Shown: piece after piece, positions 55,901-64,000 of the stretch | Numbering within the stretch: the stretch's first letter is position 1 | How the letters are laid out: each line of letters opens with the position of its first letter | NCBI GenBank assembly: GCA_963815295.1 | Contig: CAWFFZ010000003.1 | Location: 424,575-488,574, forward strand | Length of the DNA: 64,000 nucleotides | Direction of reading: 5' to 3' | Origin: JACDHG01 sp963815295 | GTDB taxonomy: Bacteria > Actinomycetota > Actinomycetes > Propionibacteriales > Nocardioidaceae | Position numbers and translations under genes: made by a program | The notes under the pieces: model-generated | The model's input: only the letters and a program-made list of their open reading frames with translations | What the model was told of the DNA's origin: nothing | Database searches by the model: none

Positions 55901-57782
55901 CATGAGCGGCGACGTGTTCGGCAACGGCATGCTGCTGAGCCGCCACACGTTGTTGGTCGCGGCATTCGACCACCGAGACATCTTCCTCGACCCCTACCCG
56001 GACGCCGAGACGTCGTACGACGAACGACGCCGGCTCTTCGAGCTGCCACGGTCGAGCTGGGCCGATTACGACACGTCGCTGATCTCGGAGGGTGGCGGCG
56101 TCTACTCACGCACGCTGAAGTCCATCCCGATCTCCAAGGAAGTGGCTGCTGCGCTCTGCCTGGAGAAGGTGACCAACCTGACCCCGGCCGAGCTGATGCG
56201 AGCGATCCTGCTCGCACCGGTCGACCTGCTCTGGAACGGCGGCATCGGCACCTACGTCAAGGCGCACACCGAAACCAACGCCGAAGCGGGCGACAAGGCC
56301 AACGACGCGATCCGCGTCAACGGTCGCGAGTTGCGCTGTGAGGCCGTGGGTGAAGGGGGAAACCTCGGTCTCACCCAGCTCGGCCGCATCGAGTACGCGC
56401 TGACAGGGGGTCGTATCTGCACCGACTTCATCGACAACTCGGCCGGCGTCGACACGTCCGACCACGAGGTCAACATCAAGATCCTGTGCGACCGGCTCGC
56501 GCAGGAGGGCGTCATGTCACAGGGGGAGCGCGAGGAGCTGCTGACCTCGATGACCGATGAGGTCGGGACTCTCGTGCTGCACGACAACTACGCGCAGAAC
56601 CTTGCCCTGGCGAGCGCACAGGCGGTGGCCAGGCCGTTGATGCACGTGCACGAGACGTGGATCCGGCGGCTGGAGTCGCAAGGGCTCATCGACCGCGCGA
56701 TCGAATATCTGCCCACGAAAAAGGAGTTCGAGACGCGGCGCGCGGCGGGCAATGCGCTGACGGCACCTGAGTTGGCCGTCCTCATGTCGTACACAAAGAT
56801 CGTGCTCGCCGCTGATCTCCTGGAGGGGTCGCTGCCCGACGATCCCTTCCTGCGTGGCGACCTGTACAGCTATTTCCCGACACAGATGCGCCAGGCCTAC
56901 CGCGACCAGATGAACAACCACCCCCTGCGGCGCGAGATCATCGTGACCCAGGTCGTCAATGACCTGGTCAACTTCGCCGGCATCACGTTCTTCCACCGGC
57001 TGAGCCAGGAGACCAACGCCACCGCGGAGGAGCTGACCCGCGCCCACCTCGTCTGTCGTGAGGTGTATGCCGCCAACCAGCTGATCGACGAGATCAACTC
57101 GTTGGACAACCTGGTCGACGCGGCCGTGCAGACTCGGATGAGGCTGTACGTCAGGACCCTCATCGAGCGAGCATCTCGGTGGCTCGTCAACAACCGACGA
57201 CAGCCGATCGACTCCGAGACGACCGTCGACCACTTCAACACACAGATCCAACGGGTTACGAAGGCATTGCCCGACATCGTTCGTGGCATCGAGGCGGAGG
57301 CGTTCGTGGCGCGCCGGGACGAGCTGCTCGAAGCGGGGGTTCCCGAGCACATAGCTGTTGAGGTGGCAGTGCTTCCGCCGGCCTACGCCGCGTTGGAGAT
57401 TGTCGAGATCGCGCGGCGTGACGACGTCGACGCGATCGACGTGGCACGCATCCATGCCGTCCTCGGCGACCGGCTCGGGCTCACGGACCTGCTTGAGCTG
57501 ATCGTCTCGCTGCCACGTGACGACCGTTGGCAGACGATGGCACGCGCGTCACTGCGCGACGACCTGCATGCCGTCCACGGGGCGCTGACGGCGGAGGTGC
57601 TCGCGTCGACGGTTGCCGGTGCCGACCCAGACGAGCGAGTTCGAGCGTGGGAGGCCGCCGAGGGCACCCTGGTGGACCGGGCGAAGCAGACCCTCAGGGA
57701 GATCACCGCCGACGAGCAGACCGACCTGGCCCGGATGTCGGTAGGCCTGCGCGTCGTACGCACGATGCTGACGACCGGCTGA
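52938..57782 (+). CDS. gdh: NAD-specific glutamate dehydrogenase, large (about 180 kDa) class
   Basis: It converts glutamate to 2-oxoglutarate and ammonia with NAD. The protein has about 1614 residues, matching the L_180 class known from Streptomyces and mycobacteria (Rv2476c). An N-terminal ACT-like regulatory part ([20 protein letters not shown]) leads to the catalytic domain. This contains [54 protein letters not shown] and [16 protein letters not shown]. A long helical C-terminus follows. GTG 52935 and ATG 52938 are adjacent; ATG has the better spacing from GGGGG. It is in the same direction as kynA. Confidence 0.95.
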   Translation: [1614 protein letters not shown]

Positions 57783-57839
57783 CAGCGGCAACCCCTCGCC
57801 CAGGCAACGCCACTCGGTCCACCGCGTACTCTTGCGTCC

Positions 57840-58952
57840 GTGGCCGCCCCCGACCTTGCTGAGCGTTTCAAGCAGCTCGACGCAACCCTGACGAGCATCG
57901 AGCAGGTGCTCGACCTCGACGGCATCCGCGCCGAAATCGCCGAACTTGCCGAGCAGGTTGCGGCGCCAGATTTGTGGGACGACCAGGCGAACGCGCAGCG
58001 TGTCACCGGCCGCCTCTCCGTCTTACAGTCCGAGCTCGACCGTGTCACCGGCCTGCGCAGCCGTCTCGAAGACGCCGAGCTGCTGGCCGAGATGGCTCAG
58101 GAGGAAGGTGACAGCGGCTCGCTGGCCGAGGTGGACACCGAGCTCAGCCGGCTGGCCCGGGGCATCGAGCAGCTCGAGGTACGCACTCTGCTGTCCGGCG
58201 AGTATGACGAGCGGGACGCCCTGGTTTCCATCCGGTCGGGCGCGGGCGGGGTGGATGCCGCCGACTGGGCCGAGATGCTGATGCGGATGTACCTGCGGTG
58301 GGCGGAGCGCCACAAGTACCCCACGGAGGTCTACGACACCTCCTACGCGGAGGAGGCGGGCATCAAGTCCGCCACGTTTGTGGTCCGGGCGCCTTACGCC
58401 TACGGCACGCTCAGCGTCGAGCAGGGCACCCACCGGCTCGTCCGTATCTCCCCGTTCGACAACCAGGGGCGCCGCCAGACGTCGTTCGCCGCGGTCGAGG
58501 TCGTGCCGGTGATCGAGCAGACAGACGAGATCGACATCCCCGAGGAAGAGATCAAGGTCGACGTCTACCGGTCGTCGGGTCCGGGCGGCCAGAGCGTCAA
58601 CACGACCGACTCAGCGGTCCGGCTGACGCACCTTCCCACCGGGCTCGTAGTTGCGGTGCAGAACGAGAAGAGCCAGCTGCAGAACAAGAACACCGCGATG
58701 GTGGTCCTCAAGGCCCGACTGCTTGCAATGAGAAGGGCCGAGGAGAAGGCGACTCTCGACGAGATCCGCGGCGACGTGATGGCGTCGTGGGGCGACCAGA
58801 TGCGCTCGTACGTGCTCAACCCATACCAGATGGTGAAAGACCTCCGCACCGAGTACGAGGAAGGAAACCCGTCGAACGTGCTTGACGGTGCCATCGACGG
58901 ATTCATCGAGGCAGGCATTCGCTGGCGCCGTCAGGCGGTCAACGCCACCTAG
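57840..58952 (+). CDS. prfB: Peptide chain release factor 2
   Basis: RF2 ends translation at UGA and UAA. The 370-residue protein has the codon-recognition SPF motif (RISPFDNQGRRQTSF), the catalytic GGQ in SSGPGGQSVNTTDSAVRLTH, and a coiled N-terminal domain. Length is normal. There is no in-frame TGA near residue 25, so the programmed +1 frameshift that regulates prfB in many bacteria is absent, as in other actinobacteria with a simple prfB. The GTG start is at 57840. It lies upstream of ftsE, the usual actinobacterial order. Confidence 0.97.
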   Translation: MAAPDLAERFKQLDATLTSIEQVLDLDGIRAEIAELAEQVAAPDLWDDQANAQRVTGRLSVLQSELDRVTGLRSRLEDAELLAEMAQEEGDSGSLAEVDTELSRLARGIEQLEVRTLLSGEYDERDALVSIRSGAGGVDAADWAEMLMRMYLRWAERHKYPTEVYDTSYAEEAGIKSATFVVRAPYAYGTLSVEQGTHRLVRISPFDNQGRRQTSFAAVEVVPVIEQTDEIDIPEEEIKVDVYRSSGPGGQSVNTTDSAVRLTHLPTGLVVAVQNEKSQLQNKNTAMVVLKARLLAMRRAEEKATLDEIRGDVMASWGDQMRSYVLNPYQMVKDLRTEYEEGNPSNVLDGAIDGFIEAGIRWRRQAVNAT

Positions 58953-59025
58953 CGGGCTGGCCGACGCGCGCGCACCGGGACCTGCCTGCGCGGCTGCTTG
59001 GATGGGGTCACCTAGAATCGGGCCA

Positions 59026-59715
59026 GTGATCCGGTTCGAGAAAGTCAGCAAGGCCTATGACGGGCAGACCCGTCCCGCCCTCGACAACGTTGACGTCGAC
59101 ATCGAGAAGGCCGAGTTCGTTTTCCTCGTCGGTGCGTCGGGGTCCGGTAAGTCGACTTTCCTCCGCCTCGTTCTGCGCGAGGCTCGGCCGACGACCGGCC
59201 ACGTCTTCGTGGCAGGCAAGGAGATCAACCGACTCGCGTCGTGGAAGGTCCCTGGCCTGCGTCGTCAGATCGGCACCGTCTTCCAGGACTTCCGGCTGTT
59301 GCCCAACAAGACCGTGTCCGAGAACGTCGGGTTCGCCCTGCAGGTGATCGGGAAACCGAGGTCAGTCGTTGCCAAGGTCGTCCCGGAGACGCTGGAGCTT
59401 GTCGGTCTCGGTGGCAAGGGTCACCGAATGCCTGACGAGCTCTCGGGCGGCGAGCAGCAACGGGTGGCCATCGCGCGCGCGTTCGTCAACCGGCCGATGA
59501 TCCTCATCGCCGACGAGCCGACTGGAAACCTCGACCCGTCGACTTCGGTCGGCATCATGAAGCTGCTCGACCGGATCAACCGCACGGGGACGACCGTCAT
59601 CATGGCCACCCACGACTCCGGGGTCGTCGACCAGATGCGCAAGCGGGTGATCGAGCTGCAGGACGGCAAGGTGGCTCGTGACCAGGCCCGCGGCGTCTAC
59701 GGCTACCACGGCTGA
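59026..59715 (+). CDS. ftsE: Cell division ATP-binding protein FtsE
   Basis: FtsE is the ATPase of FtsEX, which transmits division signals to wall hydrolases. The 229-residue protein has Walker A GASGSGKS (36-43), the Q loop VFQDFRLL, the signature LSGGEQQRVAIARA, Walker B ILIADEPTGNLD and the H loop MATHDSG. The GTG at 59026 gives the family N-terminus IRFEKVSKAYDGQT; the frame upstream reads into the prfB end without similarity. It is followed by ftsX after 48 bases. Confidence 0.97.
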   Translation: MIRFEKVSKAYDGQTRPALDNVDVDIEKAEFVFLVGASGSGKSTFLRLVLREARPTTGHVFVAGKEINRLASWKVPGLRRQIGTVFQDFRLLPNKTVSENVGFALQVIGKPRSVVAKVVPETLELVGLGGKGHRMPDELSGGEQQRVAIARAFVNRPMILIADEPTGNLDPSTSVGIMKLLDRINRTGTTVIMATHDSGVVDQMRKRVIELQDGKVARDQARGVYGYHG

Positions 59716-59763
59716 TCCCAGCATCCGCACGGCGTACGAATCCTCTACCAGAACCAGGACACC

Positions 59764-60681
59764 ATGCAGCTGCGATATGTGACCTCTGAGCTCGGCAACG
59801 GTCTCAAGCGGAACGTGTCGATGACGATCGCTGTCATCGTGACGATCTGGATCTCCCTGACCCTGGTTGCGATCGGCCTGCTGATGCGCTCCCAGGTCAA
59901 CACGATCGAGACGCACATGGGCGGACTGCTCGAGGTGCAGGTGGCGTTCTGCCCGAAGCAGTCGACGTCGGCGAAATGCGTGAGCGGCCAGGCGACGCGA
60001 GCACAGGAAGCTGCGGTCAGGGACGTGATCGAGGAGAGCTCGTATGTCGACTCGTTCCGATACCGCACGCGCGCCGAGGCGTACGACACGTTCAAGGGGA
60101 CCCACACCGACGAGGACGGCAACCTCGACAGCGTCGCGAAGACCGTCAAGGAGTCCGACATGCCGACGGGTTACTGGGTGACCCTCGAGGACCCGAAGGA
60201 CACGGATGCGTTGGTGAGCTCTGTCGAGAACCTGCAAGGTGTCGAGGCGGTGTTCAACCCCCGCAGAGAGTTCGCGCCTGTCTACAAGACCTTGAACGTG
60301 CTCAAGTGGAGCGCGCTCATCGGTGCCGGGTTCCTGGTCCTCGCCGCGGTGTTGCAGGTCTCCAACACGATCCGGCTGGCCGCGATGGCGCGACGGCGAG
60401 AGATCGGGATCATGCGGCTCGTCGGTGCGTCGAGCATCTACATCCAGCTGCCGTTCGTGCTCGAGATCGTCTTCTCCGCTCTCGTCGGGGCGGCACTCGC
60501 CTGTGCGTCCATCGTCGGGATCATGTCCTTTGCGGTGCCATGGCTGCGCGGTAACGTGCGCCTGTGGCCTTGGGTCGAGAGGGCCGATGCGATCGCCGCC
60601 ATGGGGGTTGTCGTCGGTATCGCTCTCGCCCTTGCGGTCATTCCGACGCTTCTGATGACCCGTAAATACCTCAAAGTGTGA
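59764..60681 (+). CDS. ftsX: Cell division permease-like protein FtsX
   Basis: FtsX is the membrane partner of FtsE and activates peptidoglycan hydrolases. The 305-residue protein has the start MQLRYVTSELGNGLKRNVSM, a first span at about 20-43, a large extracytoplasmic loop (44-170) with two cysteines (CPKQSTSAKC), and three more spans (about 176-200, 228-255 and 275-298). This four-span layout is typical. The following M23 protein with a coiled coil is the likely partner of the loop. Confidence 0.96.
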   Translation: MQLRYVTSELGNGLKRNVSMTIAVIVTIWISLTLVAIGLLMRSQVNTIETHMGGLLEVQVAFCPKQSTSAKCVSGQATRAQEAAVRDVIEESSYVDSFRYRTRAEAYDTFKGTHTDEDGNLDSVAKTVKESDMPTGYWVTLEDPKDTDALVSSVENLQGVEAVFNPRREFAPVYKTLNVLKWSALIGAGFLVLAAVLQVSNTIRLAAMARRREIGIMRLVGASSIYIQLPFVLEIVFSALVGAALACASIVGIMSFAVPWLRGNVRLWPWVERADAIAAMGVVVGIALALAVIPTLLMTRKYLKV

Positions 60682-60740
60682 GGTTGCTCGGCTACCGTCG
60701 ATACGCCAGGGCTTTCTCACCCACGTAAGGACTTCCGGCT

Positions 60741-62048
60741 GTGGTACGACGTTTCCCTCACGGACGCACCACGCGAGCTCGTCTCACCGTGATTACGGCG
60801 CTGACAGCGTCCCTGATCGGCGCGTTCTTCGTCGCCGTTCCCCACACGGCCGCTCAAGACGACGACCGGGAGCTGCAACAGTCGAAGAACCGGCTGGACA
60901 ACCGAATCTCCAACCGCAGAGACGATCTGCAGGAGATCTCCGCGAAGCTGGTCAAAGCAGTTGCCCGCGTGCAGGATGCCTACCGCGACCTTGACAAGGC
61001 GAAAGCGGCGCTCGCCGCCGTGCGTGAGCAAGTCAAGGAGGCCGCAATCTACGACGACCTGATGCAGGCCAGGTTGGATGCGGCGGAGGTTCGTCTGGCC
61101 GATGCTCGGGCCGACTTGGCCCAAGGTCGCGTCGACGTCACCGACCAGCACGAGGCCGTGACGTCATACGCCGTGTCGACGTTCCAGTCCGGCGATCTGG
61201 CTTCGTCCACGCTCGACATCGCCTTCCAAACGTCTACGCCGGAGGAAGTCTTCGCTCAGCTGCAGGCCAACGAAACCGTGCTCGACAAGCAGGCGGTCTC
61301 CCTGCAGGAACTCGAGGCGGCCGAGGTCCTTCTCCAGCTCACGGAGGAGCGTGTCGAGACCACGAAGGAGGAAGTCGAGGTCCGGCGCACGGACGCTGCG
61401 GAGTCCTTGGATGCAAAGCAGGCACTCAAGGTTCAGGCCCAGGTGGCGAAGGACAGTGTTGCGACCCGGCTCGACCACGTTCGCGAGGCGAAGCAGCAGA
61501 TTGCGGAGGCCAAGCGCACGGAGCTGCAACGGCTCCAGAAGTTGCAGAAGGAGCGCGACCGGGTCGAAGCCCGACTGCGCAAGATAGCCGAGCGGCGGGC
61601 TCGGCTCGAGAACAGGCGGCTGCAGACACGCGCCACGATCCATGACGGCGGGGGAGCGTTGGGCTACCCGGTTCATAACACCTACATCACGTCGCCCTAC
61701 GGCATGCGGTTTCACCCGATCTTGCACATCTACAAGCTCCACGACGGCACGGACTTCCATGCGGACTGCGGCCAGCCGGTCTATGCAGCGGCCGACGGCC
61801 GGGTCATCGCCGAGTACTACAACGCCGGATACGGCAACCGCATCATCGTCGACCATGGCTTCGTCCGCGGGGTCAGCCTGGCGACGTCGTACAACCACCT
61901 CAACACGTTCGTGGCCGGGCCTGGACAGGACGTGAAGCGCGGGGAGATCATCGGGTACTCCGGCACGACGGGCTACTCGACCGGCTGCCACATGCACTTC
62001 ATGGTCTATGCCAACGGATACACCGTGAACCCGATGAACTGGTTGTAG
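60741..62048 (+). CDS. Secreted coiled-coil M23 peptidase (EnvC/LytM-like), FtsEX partner
   Basis: The 435-residue protein has a signal peptide (hydrophobic about 16-36), long coiled coils (about 40-115 and 185-305) and a C-terminal M23/LytM domain (about 315-430). The metal and catalytic residues appear present: HDGTDFHADCG (HxxxD) and GCHMHFMVY (HxH). Unlike E. coli EnvC, which is inactive itself, this domain looks catalytically competent. It is therefore probably an endopeptidase opened by FtsEX, like mycobacterial RipC in concept (RipC is NlpC/P60). The GTG start lies 59 bases after ftsX. Confidence 0.92.
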   Translation: MVRRFPHGRTTRARLTVITALTASLIGAFFVAVPHTAAQDDDRELQQSKNRLDNRISNRRDDLQEISAKLVKAVARVQDAYRDLDKAKAALAAVREQVKEAAIYDDLMQARLDAAEVRLADARADLAQGRVDVTDQHEAVTSYAVSTFQSGDLASSTLDIAFQTSTPEEVFAQLQANETVLDKQAVSLQELEAAEVLLQLTEERVETTKEEVEVRRTDAAESLDAKQALKVQAQVAKDSVATRLDHVREAKQQIAEAKRTELQRLQKLQKERDRVEARLRKIAERRARLENRRLQTRATIHDGGGALGYPVHNTYITSPYGMRFHPILHIYKLHDGTDFHADCGQPVYAAADGRVIAEYYNAGYGNRIIVDHGFVRGVSLATSYNHLNTFVAGPGQDVKRGEIIGYSGTTGYSTGCHMHFMVYANGYTVNPMNWL

Positions 62049-62093
62049 TCGAAGTCATTTCCGCCGCGGCGTCCGGTGGGGGAGGATGGCGTG

Positions 62094-62567
62094 ATGGTCC
62101 AAGAGCGCGGGCGCAAGCTGATCGCCCAGAACAAGAAGGCGCGCTACGACTACTACATCGAAGACACGTTCGAGGCCGGCCTGGTCCTGACGGGGACTGA
62201 GGTGAAGTCGTTGCGTGCCGGTCGCGCGTCTCTCGTCGACGGCTTCGCAGAGCTCGCGGACGGTGAGGTATGGCTGCAGGGAGCCCACATCCCGGAGTAT
62301 CTCCAGGGGACCTGGAACAACCACGCCCCACGACGTAAGCGCAAGCTGCTGCTACACCGCCACGAGATCGCGAAGATGGAGCGGCGGGTCAACGAGCGTG
62401 GCCTGACGATCGTGCCGCTCTCGCTCTACTTCAAAGACGGCCGCGCAAAGGTCGAGCTCGCCCTCGCCAAGGGAAAGAAGCACTACGACAAGCGGCAGTC
62501 GATCGCGAAGCGAGACGCACAGCGGGAGGCCACCCGTGAGCTGGGCCGGCAGGCCAAGGGATTCTGA
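62094..62567 (+). CDS. smpB: SsrA-binding protein SmpB
   Basis: SmpB delivers tmRNA to stalled ribosomes. The 157-residue protein shows LIAQNKKARYDYYIEDTFEAGLVLTGTEVKSLRAG, AHIPEY, NNHAPRRKRKLLLHRHEI, and the basic tail KKHYDKRQSIAKRDAQREATRELGRQAKG that enters the mRNA channel. GGAGG at 62081-62085 precedes GTG 62091 and ATG 62094; ATG is used. The matching ssrA gene is about 1 kb downstream with one gene between. Confidence 0.97.
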   Translation: MVQERGRKLIAQNKKARYDYYIEDTFEAGLVLTGTEVKSLRAGRASLVDGFAELADGEVWLQGAHIPEYLQGTWNNHAPRRKRKLLLHRHEIAKMERRVNERGLTIVPLSLYFKDGRAKVELALAKGKKHYDKRQSIAKRDAQREATRELGRQAKGF

Positions 62568-62655
62568 CGCGTCCACCTGCCGGTTGTTCCCGAAATGGTG
62601 ACTAGTTGTTAGGTTGTCCTCACACCGCATCCGACCTGAGGGGTTAGGTGGCTAA

Positions 62656-63516
62656 ATGGCGCACCCGGCTAGTTCTGCGCGGTTCGCACGTATTGCCTGG
62701 TGTGTAGCGGCGTCGGCATGTGCGGTCACCCTCGTCGTTGGTTCAGGTGTGTTGTCGGCTACGGCCGGCAAGCCGAGCGCCCAGGCACCCGCCCCCACCG
62801 CGGTGGCGCCCAAGCCTGCACCGAAGCTGCTGCCGAACCTCAGGACATTGCAGGCCTCGGACCTGAGGATCCAGGTGACCCAGGGTCGGCGTTACCTGCG
62901 GTTCTCGTCGGCCATTGCGAACGTCGGTAAGGGTCCCAGCGAGGTCCGCCCCAACAACAAAGTGGCGTGCCCGCCGGGACAGCGTCACGCCAGCCAGATC
63001 ATGTACCGCGACGTCGACCGCAGTAACCGCTTCAACCGAGGGATCGACACGAAGTTGGCACATCGTTCCGCTGGGTGCATGCTGTTCCATGCTGCCCACG
63101 ACCACTGGCACTTCGACGCCGCCGCCAGGTATGCGATCTTCAATCCTGACAAGCACCGCGTCGTGTCCTCGCACCCCAAGACGAGCTTCTGCTTGCGTGA
63201 CATCACGCGGGTGCCGGCGAGCTGGTCTGCCCCGAGGCGGTATGCCCAGTTCTACGGTGCCTGCTCTCGTGACAGGCCCCAGGGCATCTCTATCGGCTGG
63301 GCCGACGTGTACGAGTACTACCTGGCCGGGCAGTCGCTGCCGCTGCCCAACCGGCTACCGGACGGCGTCTACTGCCTGCGCATCGCGGCCGATCCTCAGG
63401 GTCAGCTCCGCGAGACGAACGACAAGGACAACCGTTCTGCCAAGTCGTTCCGGCTACAGGGCAATTCGGTGAGCAACGGCCCACCGCGCCCCTGCTTGCT
63501 GCCCGAAAACCGCTGA
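62656..63516 (+). CDS. Secreted lysyl-oxidase-like copper protein
   Basis: The 286-residue protein has a signal peptide (about 10-37) and a Pro/Ala linker. Its lysyl-oxidase family domain has LPNLRTLQASDLRI, RFSSAIANVGKGPSEVRP, the copper-binding FHAAHDHWHFDAAARY (HxHxH), FCLRDITR, GISIGWADVYEYYLAGQSL and DGVYCLRIAADPQG. Animal members oxidise lysine in matrix proteins; the bacterial role is unknown, though the copper His cluster is kept. It sits between smpB and ssrA, which are often adjacent. It has its own start at ATG 62656. Confidence 0.88.
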   Translation: MAHPASSARFARIAWCVAASACAVTLVVGSGVLSATAGKPSAQAPAPTAVAPKPAPKLLPNLRTLQASDLRIQVTQGRRYLRFSSAIANVGKGPSEVRPNNKVACPPGQRHASQIMYRDVDRSNRFNRGIDTKLAHRSAGCMLFHAAHDHWHFDAAARYAIFNPDKHRVVSSHPKTSFCLRDITRVPASWSAPRRYAQFYGACSRDRPQGISIGWADVYEYYLAGQSLPLPNRLPDGVYCLRIAADPQGQLRETNDKDNRSAKSFRLQGNSVSNGPPRPCLLPENR

Positions 63517-63635
63517 CCAGCCTCTTTGAGGGAATCTCCGCTGCGGTACGTCCGTTGTTACCGATAGTCTGAACGACTGCATGACACACCGGCCGCGCGC
63601 CAAGCTGCTCGGCCGATGTGATGACAACTCAACAA

Positions 63636-64000
63636 GGGGCTGAACGGTTTCGACTTTGGTCGTTCGAGTCAAGGGAAGCGAGCCGAGGACCCAGGGTTAT
63701 CTCGTTAACGATCCTTGGAAACTAAAGGTGCCGACTCAAAGCGCACTGACTTCGCTCTTGCTGCCTAAGCAGTAATCGAAGGGTTGGTCTGGAGGTGCCT
63801 CCGCTCCAGTAACCGGCCTCACTAAGGAGGCTTGCTGTAGTCACCCGGTCGCGGGGTGGCTACGGGACATTTACAGCGACTGAGCCCGTCGGCAAGGTGT
63901 CTGCACCAGTGCCGGGGCCGAGAAAAGCGTTACGCAGACTGCGCTCGGAGAATACTTGGCTCAGCGTCAGAGGACCCGGGTTCGATTCCCGGCAGCTCCA
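63636..64000 (+). ncRNA. ssrA: Transfer-messenger RNA (tmRNA)
   Basis: The 5' end GGGGCTGAACGGTTTCGACT is diagnostic, and the 3' end GGTTCGATTCCCGGCAGCTC is the T-arm and acceptor strand, with GGGGCTG pairing with CAGCTCC. The window stops at the discriminator A, so only CCA may be missing. The tag frame starts at GCC 63730 and ends at TAA 63766, giving ADSKRTDFALAA, which ends in the ALAA proteolysis signal. Its partner gene smpB is upstream. Confidence 0.97.

Noticed and set aside
57840..57930. Programmed frameshift site in prfB
   Set aside because: The frame is open from the start codon with no in-frame TGA, so no recoding is needed.
60682..60740. c-di-AMP riboswitch before the M23 hydrolase gene
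   Set aside because: The gap after ftsX is only 59 bases, too short for this riboswitch, and the conserved core is not seen.

Overview
This is high-G+C DNA from an actinobacterium, most likely of the Nocardioidaceae (Nocardioides-like). The evidence is the gene order, the protein families (DUF5719, DUF3499, DUF6459, DUF3105, TIGR03089, DUF222-HNH), the F420 genes, the WhiB regulator, the mtrA-mtrB-lpqB operon, Ku, the large NAD-glutamate dehydrogenase and the actinobacterial-type tmRNA tag (ADSKRTDFALAA). The family placement is inference; no 16S gene is present.

Layout. (1) 1-4.6 kb: a surface-glycan operon with two GT2 glycosyltransferases, UDP-galactopyranose mutase and an ABC exporter pair, all overlapping or nearly so. 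(2) 4.7-14.5 kb: a secreted PGRP-type amidase with FG-GAP repeats, a TIGR03089 protein, a secreted unknown, a GDP-mannose pyrophosphorylase, a membrane protein, DUF3105, fbiB-fbiA for coenzyme F420, and a Gln-rich membrane protein. (3) 14.5-38.5 kb: a block that follows the mycobacterial whiB2-to-secA order: whiB, a large GT2 membrane protein, DUF5719, DUF3499, a metallopeptidase-fold protein, manB, a Trm112-like protein, a SIS protein, a CDF transporter, ahcY, mtrA-mtrB-lpqB, comF, a structured RNA plus hpf, a LuxR-type regulator, a YcaQ-like protein and secA. The slot between ahcY and mtrA, where mycobacteria carry tmk, holds a broken DUF222-HNH gene and a cluster of palindromic repeats. (4) 38.5-52 kb: an accessory-looking mix (DUF6459, LysM, a BldC-like excisionase, SAF and TadZ-like proteins, a cupredoxin-like lipoprotein with a polytopic membrane partner, a WS/DGAT-like protein, Ku, pruA, a GH43 enzyme, a second DUF222-HNH gene, DUF2505). 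(5) 52-64 kb: kynA, NAD-GDH, prfB, ftsE-ftsX with an M23 hydrolase, smpB, a lysyl-oxidase-like protein and ssrA.

Functional links. Mannose-1-phosphate supply (manB), GDP-mannose formation, galactofuranose formation (glf) and glycan export point to envelope polysaccharide synthesis. MtrAB-LpqB, FtsEX-M23, the PGRP amidase and the LysM protein concern wall remodelling and division. hpf with its RNA leader, and smpB with ssrA, concern ribosome hibernation and rescue.

Oddities. Three conserved genes (the large GT2 gene, ahcY, secA) each carry one apparent single-base insertion, which suggests either assembly errors or real lesions. The 360-base gap before hpf folds into nested helices and is the best candidate here for a non-coding RNA (raiA motif). 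A 9-mer, GTACGTCGG, is strongly over-represented on both strands.
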